This document shows, piece after piece, positions 6,018 to 15,520 of a DNA stretch of 32,238 nt; positions within the stretch are counted from its first letter, which is position 1, and each line of letters opens with the position of its first letter. The position numbers were made by a program, and so were the translations under genes. The notes under the pieces were generated by a model that saw only the letters and a list, made by a program, of their open reading frames with translations, was not told the DNA's origin and did no database searches. The DNA is from JBNAVJ01 sp049700455 (GTDB lineage: Bacteria; Bacteroidota; Ignavibacteria; Tepidaquicellales; Tepidaquicellaceae), in assembly GCA_049700455.1 (NCBI GenBank), contig JBNAVJ010000017.1, positions 1-32,238 on the forward strand, given 5' to 3'.

Positions 6018-8084
6018 ATGAAGAAACTACATTATTTAACATTACTCTTTTTTAGTGCTATTGTAACCTTAAATGCACAATGGACACAGGTACCCAATAC
6101 ACCGGTGTATGTTGTTGGAACCCAATTCACATCGGTTGGCAGTACTATCGTTCAGCTAACAAACAACAACGGTACCCTGCAGTCCAGTACGGATAATGGT
6201 GTTAACTGGAGCACTATTCCAAAACCTGATTCACTTATCATCTATAAAATTACTTCATACACTGGAACTCTATATGCACTTGGATATGTACCAGGACCAG
6301 GAACAAAGTACCTTCTTAAAACTACAAATAATGGCTCTAACTGGTCGGTAATTCCCATTCCACCTTATAGTAACAACGGTCCTCAAGATGTAGTTGTTAA
6401 TAGTAATGGAATCTACTTAACTTATGAGACCGGGACTATAGCTACCAGAGGTTTGTGGTTCTCGTCAAATAACGGCGTAAACTGGAGTCACCTGACTGGA
6501 AATTTTGAGGGAGAAGTTTTAACAGTATCTGGCAACAATATCTTCTGTGGTACTTACTATAATGGTATATGGAGGTCTACAGATGGGGGTGTAAACTGGA
6601 CCCAGGTTTATCCCAGTAATACCGCAAATGCTATACGTATATTACCTTCAGGCACAGTGTTGTCGACGTTTAACTATAGTAATATTGTTTTTCGCTCAAC
6701 TGATCTCGGATCAAGCTGGCAACAAATCAATCTTGGTTTCCAGCCGATTGGAATTTTCTTGAGCGGTTCTACTGCTTATGTTGCATCCGAAAATGGCATT
6801 TTTAAATCAACAGATGATGGAACAACCTGGAGTCAATTTGCTCTTCAAGGTATAAAGACTTATGACGGCTATATATCGGGGAGCATCTTTCTTGCAAATA
6901 CCTCCTGGGGGACTTACCGCTCCTCAAATAGTGGCGTTAACTGGACGAGACTTTATCAACCATTAACTCCATATATAACCTCTCTTGCGGTTATCTCTAA
7001 TACAATGTATGCAGGAACATATTCAGGTCTGTTTGTAAGTTCAAATTCCGGGACCAATTGGACTCACCTGGGTCCTGATTCCTGGAGAATAAAGGCAATT
7101 GAAACTGCCGGTCCAAATATTATAGTATCTGTTGACTCTCTCCTACCTTCCGGTTCTTATACCTCAAACGGTTTGTACATATCTTCTAATAATGGTGTCA
7201 CCTGGACAAAAACACTATCCCTACCTACCGATTTTCTGGAAGAAATACGCAATTTTGGTTCCTTTGTACTTACCGGCGGAAGCTTCACAGGCAGTTTTCG
7301 TTCGACAAATAATGGTCTGAACTGGAGCCCCATTCCTATTTCTGGAGTACGTTCGTTTGCAACAACTGGTTCTGTTCTCTTTGCAGGAGGAACAGGAGGA
7401 ACTTACCGTTCTACCAATAATGGGAACAACTGGATTACGGTTATGGGGATACAGTCTTTGGCTGTAGGTGGTAATAGTTCGTACGTTTTCACGGCAATTA
7501 ATACGCCAGCGCTTTATAGGTCTTCAAACAATGGGATAACCTGGTTTCCAACTGGTTTCTATATACCTATATCGGAAATATACGTTGATAACAGCAATGT
7601 TGTGGTCGGCAGTGCTACTCCAGGTATTGGAATTTATTTTTCTTCCGATAACGGTGTTAACTGGTTTGACCGCAATGATGGTTTTCCTCCTACTTACCCA
7701 GGGATTTACAGGATACTGGTTTCAGGCACCTATATGTATGCCGTTACAGATAATGGTATCTGGAAACGTCCTTACAGTGAAATCATCAGTGGGGCAAAGA
7801 GTATCAGCAATGTAGTTCCAAAAGAATATCAACTTTATCAAAATTATCCAAATCCGTTCAATCCTAAAACAAAGATAAAGTTTGATATAGTAAAGACTGG
7901 CAATGTTAAACTTGAAGTATATGACATTAGAGGTGCTTTAGTAAAAACTCTCATAAATTCTACACTTCAGAGTGGCACGTATGAAACTGAGTTAGATGCT
8001 ACCGCTTTGGCAGGTGGAATATATTTTTATAGATTGATAGCAAATGGATTTGAAAAAACAAACAAGATGATGCTCATAAAATAA
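6018..8084 (+). CDS. Secreted Asp-box (BNR-like) propeller protein with T9SS sorting domain
   Basis: 688 residues from ATG 6018, which has GGAGA at 6005-6009, 8 nt upstream. A TTG at 5946 would bury the signal peptide behind 24 residues. Residues 1-21 are a Sec signal ending LNAQ. The body contains 13 copies of an Asp-box-like motif, S(S/T)(D/N)xGxxW, spaced about 45 residues apart (for example STDNGVNWS, STDGGVNWT, SSNSGTNWT, SSDNGVNWF), which predicts one or two beta-propellers. The last 85 residues are a T9SS type A C-terminal domain: LYQNYPNPFNPKTKIKF, VYDIRGALV, GGIYFYRL, MMLIK. The protein should be exported and attached to, or released from, the cell surface. Ligand and activity are unknown; Asp-boxes are not catalytic in themselves. 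A strong terminator follows. Confidence 0.9.
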   Translation: MKKLHYLTLLFFSAIVTLNAQWTQVPNTPVYVVGTQFTSVGSTIVQLTNNNGTLQSSTDNGVNWSTIPKPDSLIIYKITSYTGTLYALGYVPGPGTKYLLKTTNNGSNWSVIPIPPYSNNGPQDVVVNSNGIYLTYETGTIATRGLWFSSNNGVNWSHLTGNFEGEVLTVSGNNIFCGTYYNGIWRSTDGGVNWTQVYPSNTANAIRILPSGTVLSTFNYSNIVFRSTDLGSSWQQINLGFQPIGIFLSGSTAYVASENGIFKSTDDGTTWSQFALQGIKTYDGYISGSIFLANTSWGTYRSSNSGVNWTRLYQPLTPYITSLAVISNTMYAGTYSGLFVSSNSGTNWTHLGPDSWRIKAIETAGPNIIVSVDSLLPSGSYTSNGLYISSNNGVTWTKTLSLPTDFLEEIRNFGSFVLTGGSFTGSFRSTNNGLNWSPIPISGVRSFATTGSVLFAGGTGGTYRSTNNGNNWITVMGIQSLAVGGNSSYVFTAINTPALYRSSNNGITWFPTGFYIPISEIYVDNSNVVVGSATPGIGIYFSSDNGVNWFDRNDGFPPTYPGIYRILVSGTYMYAVTDNGIWKRPYSEIISGAKSISNVVPKEYQLYQNYPNPFNPKTKIKFDIVKTGNVKLEVYDIRGALVKTLINSTLQSGTYETELDATALAGGIYFYRLIANGFEKTNKMMLIK

Positions 8085-8120
8085 TAGACACTTTTTAACA
8101 GCAATTAAATTGCTGCCTAA

Positions 8121-8156
8121 AAGGCAGGAAATGCTTTAGCATTTCCTGCCTTTTTT
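8121..8156 (+). terminator. Strong intrinsic terminator after the T9SS propeller gene
   Basis: GGCAGGAAATGC (8123-8134), loop TTTA, GCATTTCCTGCC (8139-8150): a perfect 12-bp stem, extendable by AA/TT, followed by six T at 8151-8156. It lies 37 bp after the stop codon. Confidence 0.92.
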
Positions 8157-8217
8157 AATATTTTTAGAAGTTGATATTTTTATTTTATGTATTACAAAAT
8201 TCTACTAAATTACTTTT

Positions 8218-9354
8218 ATGAGACCAGACCAGAAAGCAGGAATTTATATTCATATTCCATTTTGTCGGAGAAAATGCAACTACTGTGATTTTTATCTAAT
8301 CACAAATCAAAAATTGATAGAAAAATTTTTGTGGAATCTAAGTAAGGAGATTTATCTTATATCGGAAGTTATTGAAGATATTCATTTTGAAACGTTATTT
8401 ATTGGAGGAGGCACTCCTTCATTGCTAGAAGCTTCTCAGCTGGAACAAATTATAAATTTGATAAACAAATATTACCATTTCAACGGGATAGAAATCACAA
8501 TTGAAACAAACCCTGAGGATCTATATGAGAACCCATCTCTTATCAAAGACCTGCGTTCTATCGGTATCAATCGGTTGAGTATAGGCATACAATCATTTAG
8601 TAATAAAGAACTGAAGTTTCTCAGTCGTATGCATACAGCTTCGCAAGGAATTGCTGTGATTGAACAAGCCTTTAGATACTTTGATAATGTAAGCATCGAT
8701 TTAATATATTCTCTGCCAGAACAAAATAAAGAAGATGTAATATATTCTCTTCAACAGGCTGTGTTACAGAGAGTCCCTCATATATCAGCCTATACATTAA
8801 TTTTCGAGGAAAACACACGACTGTATCTCGAATCGCTAATGGGGCGAATTATCCGAAATGCAGATGAACACGAGTCTGAATTATACCTTACACTGTCTGA
8901 ATTTCTTACTGATAACAATTATGAGCATTATGAAGTATCTAATTATTCAAAAGAAGGGTACAAATCGAAACACAACTTAAAATATTGGTTAGGAGGAGAT
9001 TATATCGGTCTTGGACCTTCGTCCCATTCTCTAATTCGTGGTCATAGATGGAACAATTATAAAAACATTGTAAAATACAATCTTGCACTTGCAGAAAATA
9101 AACTGCCACGCGAAAACATTCATAAACTAAGTAAAAAGGAAAGAAAGTTAGAGTATATTATGTTACATTTAAGAAGCACCGGAATAGAACTGAAAGAATA
9201 TAAAGAAATGTTTAAACTTGATTTTTTAGTAGAATATAAAAAGGCTGTAGAATTTATTCTCAATAATAATCTGGGGAACTGTGACTCTGCCAAATTTTAT
9301 CTCAATACAAGAGGATATGCTTTACTGGATGAGATTCTTGTAGAATATTTTTAG
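8218..9354 (+). CDS. hemW: Radical SAM heme chaperone HemW (HemN-like)
   Basis: 378 residues. The radical-SAM motif is Cys16-x3-Cys20-x2-Cys23 followed by Asp-Phe (FCRRKCNYCDF). True oxygen-independent coproporphyrinogen oxidase HemN has a fourth Cys after the motif, while HemW has Phe, so HemW is preferred. LFIGGGTPSLL, IETNPEDL, RLSIGIQSF and the C-terminal GLGPSSHS segment are family landmarks. HemW inserts heme into target enzymes using a [4Fe-4S] cluster and SAM. The gene starts 61 bp after the preceding terminator at ATG 8218, with no Shine-Dalgarno site. Its stop overlaps by 3 bp the stop of the convergent PAP2 gene. No regulatory site is obvious. Confidence 0.92.
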   Translation: MRPDQKAGIYIHIPFCRRKCNYCDFYLITNQKLIEKFLWNLSKEIYLISEVIEDIHFETLFIGGGTPSLLEASQLEQIINLINKYYHFNGIEITIETNPEDLYENPSLIKDLRSIGINRLSIGIQSFSNKELKFLSRMHTASQGIAVIEQAFRYFDNVSIDLIYSLPEQNKEDVIYSLQQAVLQRVPHISAYTLIFEENTRLYLESLMGRIIRNADEHESELYLTLSEFLTDNNYEHYEVSNYSKEGYKSKHNLKYWLGGDYIGLGPSSHSLIRGHRWNNYKNIVKYNLALAENKLPRENIHKLSKKERKLEYIMLHLRSTGIELKEYKEMFKLDFLVEYKKAVEFILNNNLGNCDSAKFYLNTRGYALLDEILVEYF

Positions 9355-10307
9355 GATGGCTCTTTCGCACTGAAGCACTGAAATCTCTCTTCATTTTTTG
9401 AGTTGTAGATAATTGTTGTTATAAGTATCACTACCCCCGCAACTACCCCACCTGCAATCAAATCTATTACATAATGATACCGAAGATAGACAGTTGAAAA
9501 TATCATTAATATAGAGTATGGTAAATAAAAGAAGAATGATTTTGTTCTATATCTAAAACTTAGATACGTTATGATAAGTATTATGATGGTATGACCAGAG
9601 GGAAATGCATCTCTTTGTGCAATAGCTGCCGGATCAGGTGCGTTATTATATATTGATTCACCAAAGTTAATAATATCCCTAAGTAAGTTGGTTATGAAAA
9701 TACCCGGCAGTTCAGAATTCAAGTTTTGAAAATTGTGAAGTGTAAATCGTGGTCCAATAGCAGGGACAAGTAAGTACCCAATAAACGAGAGAAAAAATCC
9801 AAGCATCACCGCAAACATATAAAGACGGTATTCATTGTATCTTGCTTTGAGATATAGCTCGAGCCCAAAGATTACAGGCATTATGTAAAACAAAATGTAA
9901 ACTATCTGCAGCAATTCGGTCAACATCGGGGTAGCAATTAACCAAAGTACTTCTGTAGGATTGCAACCGAAAATTTTTCTATCAATCTGTATCAAAACAT
10001 TGTCGTGTAGTAGAGGTTCGAGAATAACCATAATAAAGTAGATTTCTTTGAAGGTAAAAAGCACCATAATGAGGGGATACCAGTAGCGCAGAACCCTTAC
10101 TAAAGTATTCTCTGAAAAACTATCTTTATAAATATTAACGACAAAAATGATAGTAACAATAATAGAAAGGTTAATTCCCAGGAAAAGATACCAGTATTCA
10201 AAGAGATGAAAATTAGATAGAACAATTATACTCATAGTTAGCAGAAACAGAATTGATAACCAATCAGCCGGAGAAAGGGTATTGAATCTGAAGCTTCTAA
10301 AAAGCAT
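9351..10307 (-). CDS. PAP2-family membrane phosphatase (inositolphosphorylceramide synthase-like subgroup)
   Basis: 318 residues from ATG 10307; an upstream TTG at 10313 is less likely. It is very hydrophobic, with roughly eight predicted membrane segments. PAP2 motif 2 is DAFPSGH and motif 3 is YLRYHYVIDLIAG (His and Asp of the catalytic set). Motif 1 is not the classic KxxxxxxRP but PAIGPRF, as in the AUR1/PAP2_3-like branch. Such enzymes dephosphorylate lipid phosphates or transfer polar heads at the membrane; the substrate here is unknown. It overlaps the end of yraN by 11 bp and follows rnhB and yraN on the same strand, so the three are probably co-transcribed. Confidence 0.85.
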   Translation of the reverse strand: MLFRSFRFNTLSPADWLSILFLLTMSIIVLSNFHLFEYWYLFLGINLSIIVTIIFVVNIYKDSFSENTLVRVLRYWYPLIMVLFTFKEIYFIMVILEPLLHDNVLIQIDRKIFGCNPTEVLWLIATPMLTELLQIVYILFYIMPVIFGLELYLKARYNEYRLYMFAVMLGFFLSFIGYLLVPAIGPRFTLHNFQNLNSELPGIFITNLLRDIINFGESIYNNAPDPAAIAQRDAFPSGHTIIILIITYLSFRYRTKSFFFYLPYSILMIFSTVYLRYHYVIDLIAGGVVAGVVILITTIIYNSKNEERFQCFSAKEPS

Positions 10308-10671
10308 TTTCAATATGATTTATGAGGTGCAATGTTTCTTTGCTTACAATAGCTACGCTATCAAATCTAATATCATAGGCACGGAACTCTTTGTACTGTG
10401 AGAGGAAATCCCGTGCAGCACGTTTGATATTTGCTTGCTTTCTTTTATTTATAGCATTTTCTGGAGGACCAAATGAATTATCAGAGCGGGTTTTCACTTC
10501 AACAAAAATAATGATTCTTTTCCTCTTATCCTGAAAAATGAGGTCAATTTCACGCCCTTCAAATCGGAAATTACTACATACAAATTTCAATCCTTTCTTA
10601 ATGAGGAACTCTCGAGCTATTGATTCACCTTCTCTCCCTAAATTAGTATTGGTCGTTGATCTTCTGAACAT
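10297..10671 (-). CDS. yraN: YraN/UPF0102 family nuclease-fold protein
   Basis: 124 residues from ATG 10671. The family N-terminus LGREGESIAREFLIKKG starts at residue 11, which supports this start over the longer one at 10713. The restriction-endonuclease-like core is visible: Glu14, Glu41-Ile-Asp43 (GREIDLIF) and Glu58-Val-Lys60 (FVEVKTR), followed by KRKQANIKRAARDFL. The cellular role of this family is unsettled. It is very often next to rnhB, as here, where its first 29 bp overlap the end of rnhB. Confidence 0.88.
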   Translation of the reverse strand: MFRRSTTNTNLGREGESIAREFLIKKGLKFVCSNFRFEGREIDLIFQDKRKRIIIFVEVKTRSDNSFGPPENAINKRKQANIKRAARDFLSQYKEFRAYDIRFDSVAIVSKETLHLINHIENAF

Positions 10672-11230
10672 ATTTATTACAGAAAGTTCTACGATGAATA
10701 TCACAAATGCCAAATCTTTTTATATTATCAATATGCTGCTTTGTTGGATAACCTTTATGTTTGTTAAATCCATAAAGAGGATATTTAAAATGATACTCTT
10801 CCATTATCCTGTCTCTTGTAACTTTCGCAACTATAGATGCAGCCGAAATCTGGTATATTAGTCTGTCACCAGCAACAATAGTTTTATATGGAAATTTTAA
10901 CCTTTCCATCTTCGGTAGTTTAAAATAGTTGCCATCAACTAAAAGTTCTACCCCAGTTAAATTAAGTTTCTGTAAATTCTTTTGAAAACCAAGCATAGTT
11001 GCAGCTGTAATATTCATCTTATCAATGATATCATTTTGAATTATTGCTACATCCCACCACAATGCGTGCCGAACTATCTCTTCAAAAAGATATTCACGCT
11101 TGCTTGCAGCGAGCTGCTTTGAATCCTTAATTCCCTCAATTAAAAATTGATTGTCAAGTACGACAGCTGCTGTTACAACCGGACCCGCAAGTGGTCCTCG
11201 CCCCGCCTCATCAAGACCGCAGATTAACAT
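10643..11230 (-). CDS. rnhB: Ribonuclease HII
   Basis: 195 residues, normal for RNase HII, which nicks RNA in RNA/DNA hybrids and removes misincorporated ribonucleotides. The catalytic acids are Asp7-Glu8 (GLDEAGRGPLAGPV), Asp99 (LLVDGNY) and Asp140 (SIVAKVTRDR). YGFNKHKGYPT is the conserved late motif. Start is ATG 11230 with no clear Shine-Dalgarno site. It heads a minus-strand group rnhB-yraN-PAP2 with overlapping ends. In many bacteria rnhB follows trmD-rplS; here that block is about 8 kb away on the opposite strand. Confidence 0.94.
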   Translation of the reverse strand: MLICGLDEAGRGPLAGPVVTAAVVLDNQFLIEGIKDSKQLAASKREYLFEEIVRHALWWDVAIIQNDIIDKMNITAATMLGFQKNLQKLNLTGVELLVDGNYFKLPKMERLKFPYKTIVAGDRLIYQISAASIVAKVTRDRIMEEYHFKYPLYGFNKHKGYPTKQHIDNIKRFGICDIHRRTFCNKYVQKINDQY

Positions 11231-11558
11231 AAAATAATTTTGGGAATTTATTTGGAATCACTTCCCTTTTCAAGTCAATTGAAATTACTATTCTTTTTAT
11301 CATAAGTTATAAATCAAGAGTAACCGTTACTGCGGCTTATCAGATACTCCACAATTTATTATAAAATGGACCTCTATAATACACAATATCATCCAGAAAG
11401 TTAGAAGAAAATTAAAAATTAATGTTAAACTAAACCTTCCAGTAAAATATTAGTTAGATATATACAGGATAATCTACAAGAAGCAGTATAGTATTTTTCT
11501 GATATTTTTAATATCTTAAAATTAATATAAAATTTAAAATAACTTTTATTATTTGGAT
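11231..11558. other. Divergent intergenic region of 328 bp
   Basis: AT-rich, with no reading frame of note on either strand. The only structure seen is a small palindrome GATATT-TTT-AATATC at 11501-11515, about 44 bp before the small membrane gene. No promoter matching the TTGnnn-17-TAnnTTTG pattern could be picked out. Confidence 0.5.
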
Positions 11559-11858
11559 ATGGCAAATAATAAATCTCCTCATATTCTCTCAACCGCTTCA
11601 AATTTGCTTGGGTTTTGTTTACTGGTACTTACCTCAGTAACAATAGCAAAAATAAATCAGGCAACACTTATTGATGAATTTACTGGAATAGCCTCATTAT
11701 TCCTTATTATTGCAAGTATACTTTCCTTTCTATCAATGAGAACTTCAGATGAACAGAAGAGCGAAAATTTTGAAAAGTATGCTGATATAATTTTTTTAAG
11801 CGCCCTGCTGATAATCTTCGCCATTATATTTCTGGTATCATTTTTTATTGTGTTTTAG
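11559..11858 (+). CDS. Small membrane protein, unknown function
   Basis: 99 residues from ATG 11559; a TTG two codons earlier is the alternative. Three hydrophobic segments are visible, roughly at residues 14-32, 41-58 and 77-97. They are separated by a short loop and a charged stretch, MRTSDEQKSENFEKYAD. The N-terminus SPHILSTASNLLGF looks like a conserved cytoplasmic start. I recognise no enzymatic motif and no transporter signature, and cannot assign a family. It stands alone, about 160 bp before a T9SS gene that has its own promoter. Confidence 0.65.
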   Translation: MANNKSPHILSTASNLLGFCLLVLTSVTIAKINQATLIDEFTGIASLFLIIASILSFLSMRTSDEQKSENFEKYADIIFLSALLIIFAIIFLVSFFIVF

Positions 11859-11957
11859 CCATTATTGCTATTACTCTGTCTGTATATTACTTAAGTTAAT
11901 AGTATTACCAGCAACTCTAAAATTACCTCCAAAAATTGCTCGTTATCAATGCTTATG

Positions 11958-11988
11958 TTGACAAATTTACAAAAGATACATAATTTTG
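11958..11988 (+). promoter_or_regulatory. Consensus promoter of the SBBP-repeat T9SS gene
   Basis: TTGACA (11958-11963), 17-bp spacer, TAATTTTG (11981-11988). Both the sigma-70-like -35 and the Bacteroidota-type -7 element TAnnTTTG are present. Predicted leader is about 30 nt, with GCGAGG at about 12010-12015 before ATG 12023. The trmB-type gene has the same TTGACA-17-TAATTTTG layout at 32054-32084. Confidence 0.65.
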
Positions 11989-12022
11989 TATATTATGTTA
12001 AAACAAAAAAGCGAGGTTAAAA

Positions 12023-14714
12023 ATGAAACCACTATTTTGCCTGCTTATTTTACTTCTATTTTTCACCTGGCAATCAGATTCTTTTTCTCAGATGCCTTCG
12101 CTTCAATTTGCACGCCGTTACAACGGGCCTGGAGCTAATTTGAGTGATGTTGCACACGCGACCGCAATAGATGCCAGTGGCAACATCTATGTTACAGGCT
12201 GGTCATACAGAAACTATGACGTGAAATCAATGGATATTGTGACCATTAAATACAATTCAGCAGGTGTTCAGCAATGGCTTGTGAGATACAATGGAGCTTT
12301 AGATACAACTGAATTTCCCTGTGCTATTGACGTTGACCCATCTGGCAATGTGTATGTCTTAGGTAAGAGCTACACTCCCAGTGGTGCCCAGATAATTGTT
12401 ATTAAATATAACTCCGCGGGAGTACAGCAATGGGTTTATGCAATTCCCAAATATGCTGATGCAAGATATTCTGTAAGGTGGCTGAAGGTTGATAACCAGG
12501 GTAACGTTTATGGAACCTCAAACTGTGTCCAGGTTTCATCACATGACTACGTTACTTTTAAGATTAACTCAGGAGGAAGTTTACTATGGCTTGCTACCTA
12601 CGACGGGGCAAACAATGCTGATGTCCCTGAGGCATTGGCATTGGATGCGAGTGGAAATGTATATGTAACAGGTTCGAGCATTAATGCAAATGGGAATACT
12701 GACTACCTCACAATTAAATACACTTCGAGCGGAGCTGTTGGCTGGGTAGCAAGATACAATCCGTTTAACCAGACTGATATAGCAAAAGACATTGCTATTG
12801 ATGGATATGGATATGTTTATGTAACAGGAAGAAGTGCTACTTCTCTCTCTAACGCTGCTGACTATGCAACCATAAAATATAATGGAGTTACAGGAGATTC
12901 AGTATGGGTTAGGCGATACAATCTTAATTACGATGAAGCATACGGCCTTGCAATAGACGGAAGTAATAACATTTATGTTACTGGTTTTAGTAATAGTCAC
13001 ATCACAACTATTAAATATAATTCTGTCGGCACCCAACAGTGGTTAGTTTCGTATTCTGGAACCGGTCCCTGGGATTATGGGACACACATCAAAACAGATG
13101 CATTTGGCAACGTTTTTGTAGGAGGTTACACATATGCAGGTTCTTCGCCTCGTAATGAAAATTATCTACTTATCAAGTACAACTCCTCAGGTGTTCAGCA
13201 ATGGGCTGCTGTATATGATGGTCCTTCCAACGATCGTGACGAACTCATATCTATGGCTCTGGACCAGAATAGTAATGCAGTTGTGACCGGTTTCAGTTAT
13301 TCAGGGAAACTCAGTGGAACCACAGATTATGCAACGATTAAATATAATTCTTCTGGTTCTCTGCAGTGGGTTCAAAGATACAATGCTCCTGTAAGCAGTT
13401 TTGATGTTTTGTATGATTTCTGTAAAGATTACGCCGGCAATCTGGTTTTAACAGGTCAAAGCGATGGNNNNNNNNNNNNNNNNNNNNNNNNNNNNNNNNN
13501 NNNNNNNNNNNNNNNNNNNNNNNNNNNNNNNNNNNNNNNNNNNNNNNNNNNNNNNNNNNNNNNNNNNTGGTTCAGGGAACCAGTTTTCCAGGATTGTTAC
13601 ATATAAATTAAATCCTTTAACAGGTGATACTATATGGACAAGGGTATATCAATATACTTCACTCAGGGACGAACCAATCAAGCTTATTGTTGATAGTAGC
13701 AACTATGTGTACGTTCTTGCCAGATCAACCAGAGGTGCTAATAACGAAGACTATCTGGTTATAAAGTATAATAGCAATGGTGATACTCTCTGGACGGCAA
13801 CATACAATGGTCCGGCAAGCCAATGGGATGAAGCATCAGATATTGCCGTAGATATATCAGGGAATATTTATGTAACAGGTTTTAGCCGTTCGGCAGCAAA
13901 TTACGGGTCAGAAGATGTTGCAACAGTAAAATACAACTCAAATGGGATTTTACAATGGGCAAATAGATATAATGGGAGTGGCAATGGCTATGATGCTGGC
14001 AAATCTGTTTATGTTGAAGGAAACTATGTTTATGTTGCAGGTGTAACTTATCAGACAGGAACAAACTATGATTATCTGGTTATTAAATATAACGCATTAA
14101 CTGGTGATACAATATGGACAAAAACATACAGTACCACCGGTAATAGAACAGATTTTAGTACTTCGTTAATTGTATCTGGTAACGGGCAGGTTATTGTTGC
14201 CGGTGTTCTGGGCTCATCGTACAAATATAATCTTGGAATAATTGGTTTGAGTAATACAGGCGGGCAGTTGTGGAATACACAATATACTGCAGCCTCTGAC
14301 AGTATGTACCTGCTGCCTACCAAAATGCTCCTTGCAGACCAAACGAGTTTCTATGTAGGAACCTCAACTAATGAAGATGGACATTATGATTATCTCCTGC
14401 TTAAGTACAATCTGACAACAGATATAAAGTCATCAACAAATCAGCTGCCGACAGAATTTTGCCTTTATCAAAACTTCCCAAATCCATTTAATCCAGTAAC
14501 AGTAATAAGTTTTGATTTACCTAAACCGACTTATGTAACATTAAAGATATATGATTTGTTGGGTCGAGAAGTACGAACCCTGTTGAGCGAAGAAAAATCA
14601 GCAGGTTCATATAGACTACACTTTGATACGGAAAACTTACCTGCAGGTATTTATATTTACAAACTTATCACCCCTGAGTATATATCATCACGAAAACTGG
14701 TCTTTCTGAAGTAG
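12023..14714 (+). CDS. Secreted SBBP-repeat propeller protein with T9SS sorting domain (broken by a scaffold gap)
   Basis: One gene split by 100 N at 13468-13567. There are 481 codons before the gap from ATG 12023, and 381 codons plus stop after it. The two halves are offset by one base with N=100, so the placeholder length is wrong; an intact gene needs a gap divisible by three. Residues 1-23 are a signal peptide ending SFSQ. The body repeats IDASGNIYVTGxS plus TIKYNSxGxxQWxxRYNG, about every 55 residues, at least 12 times across both halves. These are SBBP/beta-propeller repeats. The C-terminus is a T9SS type A domain (LYQNFPNPFNPVTVISF, YDLLGREV, AGIYIYKL). Surface or extracellular location is expected; function is unknown. 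Confidence 0.88.
13468..13567. other. Assembly gap (100 N)
   Basis: Exactly 100 unknown bases, the common placeholder for a scaffold join of unknown size. It falls inside near-identical SBBP repeats, which explains why assembly broke here. Confidence 0.98.
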
Positions 14715-14735
14715 GATGCATATTGTTATTTGAAA

Positions 14736-14773
14736 TCTGCTACAGCTGGAGAAGTTACTCCAGCTGTAGCAGA
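14736..14773 (+). terminator. 16-bp perfect hairpin after the SBBP gene
   Basis: TCTGCTACAGCTGGAG (14736-14751), loop AAGTTA, CTCCAGCTGTAGCAGA (14758-14773). It starts 21 bp after the stop codon. It lacks a U-tract (followed by CATATAAATAG), so it may protect the mRNA end or mark the convergent junction with the marR gene rather than terminate well. Confidence 0.7.
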
Positions 14774-14828
14774 CATATAAATAGTTTTATACTTATTCAA
14801 CTATTGTTTAGAGAGTAATTATGGGTTT

Positions 14829-15434
14829 TTAACGCTGTTGGTGTTCATTACAATCGAGACGGAGCTCAGAATTGTGAAGTTTCTTTTCAAGTAGCCTACA
14901 ATAGTTCTGATTGCCATTAAAGTTTTTTTCATAATAGGTGCAGGTCAGACACATTCTCTGGATTGTAATAATGCCAGCTTTATTGAGTTCACCAATTGTA
15001 TTGAGAAGCGAAATAAGAATTGTTTCCTTGCTTTCCTTTGTCTGAGCTTTAAATGGCTTTTCAATAGCTTTAGTTAACAGTGCCGCATCCTGCGCTATTC
15101 GTTTCCCCCGCGTTGTCAGTGTTAGTGTGTAACTTCTCGTATCAACTTTATTCTTCTTTTTAGTGATGAGAGATTTTTGTTCAAGGGTAGCAATAGCATC
15201 ACTTACAGTTGCCTTAGTTAAACTAAACTCTTTAGCAAGATAACTTACAGTATGGTATCTATTTGTATGCGTTTGAAGAAAAATTAAAATCTGCACCTGT
15301 ATAGGGGTCAACTTAAATTTCTTTCCTACATCCCATAGAAGGACTCTAAACGCTTCTGATATCCGTTCAAGAGCAGCAACTATTCTTGCACTTACATTTT
15401 TATTCTGGTATTCAAGGTCAAAAGCCGACTTCAT
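14829..15434 (-). CDS. MarR-type winged-helix regulator with C-terminal Cys cluster
   Basis: 201 residues. Residues about 15-155 are a MarR fold. The winged helix runs through LTPIQVQILIFL, VSYLAKEFSLTKATVSDAIATLEQKSLI and the wing KKKNKVDTRSYTLTLT. Beyond the usual end is an extra segment with Cys162-x2-Cys165, Cys179, Cys195 and His198 (MCLTCTYYEK, YCRLLEKK, DCNEH), which could hold a metal or Fe-S cluster. It lies 86 bp downstream of the protoglobin gene on the same strand. I infer a regulator that senses redox state, NO or a metal and controls the protoglobin promoter, whose spacer is a palindrome. The extra domain occurs in other MarR-like proteins as I remember them, but its cofactor is not something I can state. 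Confidence 0.82.
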   Translation of the reverse strand: MKSAFDLEYQNKNVSARIVAALERISEAFRVLLWDVGKKFKLTPIQVQILIFLQTHTNRYHTVSYLAKEFSLTKATVSDAIATLEQKSLITKKKNKVDTRSYTLTLTTRGKRIAQDAALLTKAIEKPFKAQTKESKETILISLLNTIGELNKAGIITIQRMCLTCTYYEKNFNGNQNYCRLLEKKLHNSELRLDCNEHQQR

Positions 15435-15455
15435 TGGTTTGTTTTATGATAAAAT

Positions 15456-15511
15456 AAGAAGGAATAGTTTGCAGGTCAAGGTATTTGTGGCAGCAGGGAC
15501 TATTCCTTCTT
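15456..15511 (-). promoter_or_regulatory. 13-bp inverted repeat between protoglobin and marR genes
   Basis: AAGAAGGAATAGT (15456-15468) and ACTATTCCTTCTT (15499-15511) are perfectly complementary with a 30-nt loop. In the transcript the hairpin follows the protoglobin stop by 9 bp and is followed by ATTTTAT, so it could limit read-through into marR or stabilise the upstream mRNA. A separate short palindrome TTTTATGATAAAA (15442-15454) lies 7 bp before the marR start. Confidence 0.6.
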
Positions 15512-15520
15512 GGCAACGTG

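Noticed and set aside
11501..11515. Palindrome GATATTTTTAATATC as terminator or operator
   Set aside because: It is a short, AT-only stem with no U-tract and no second copy.
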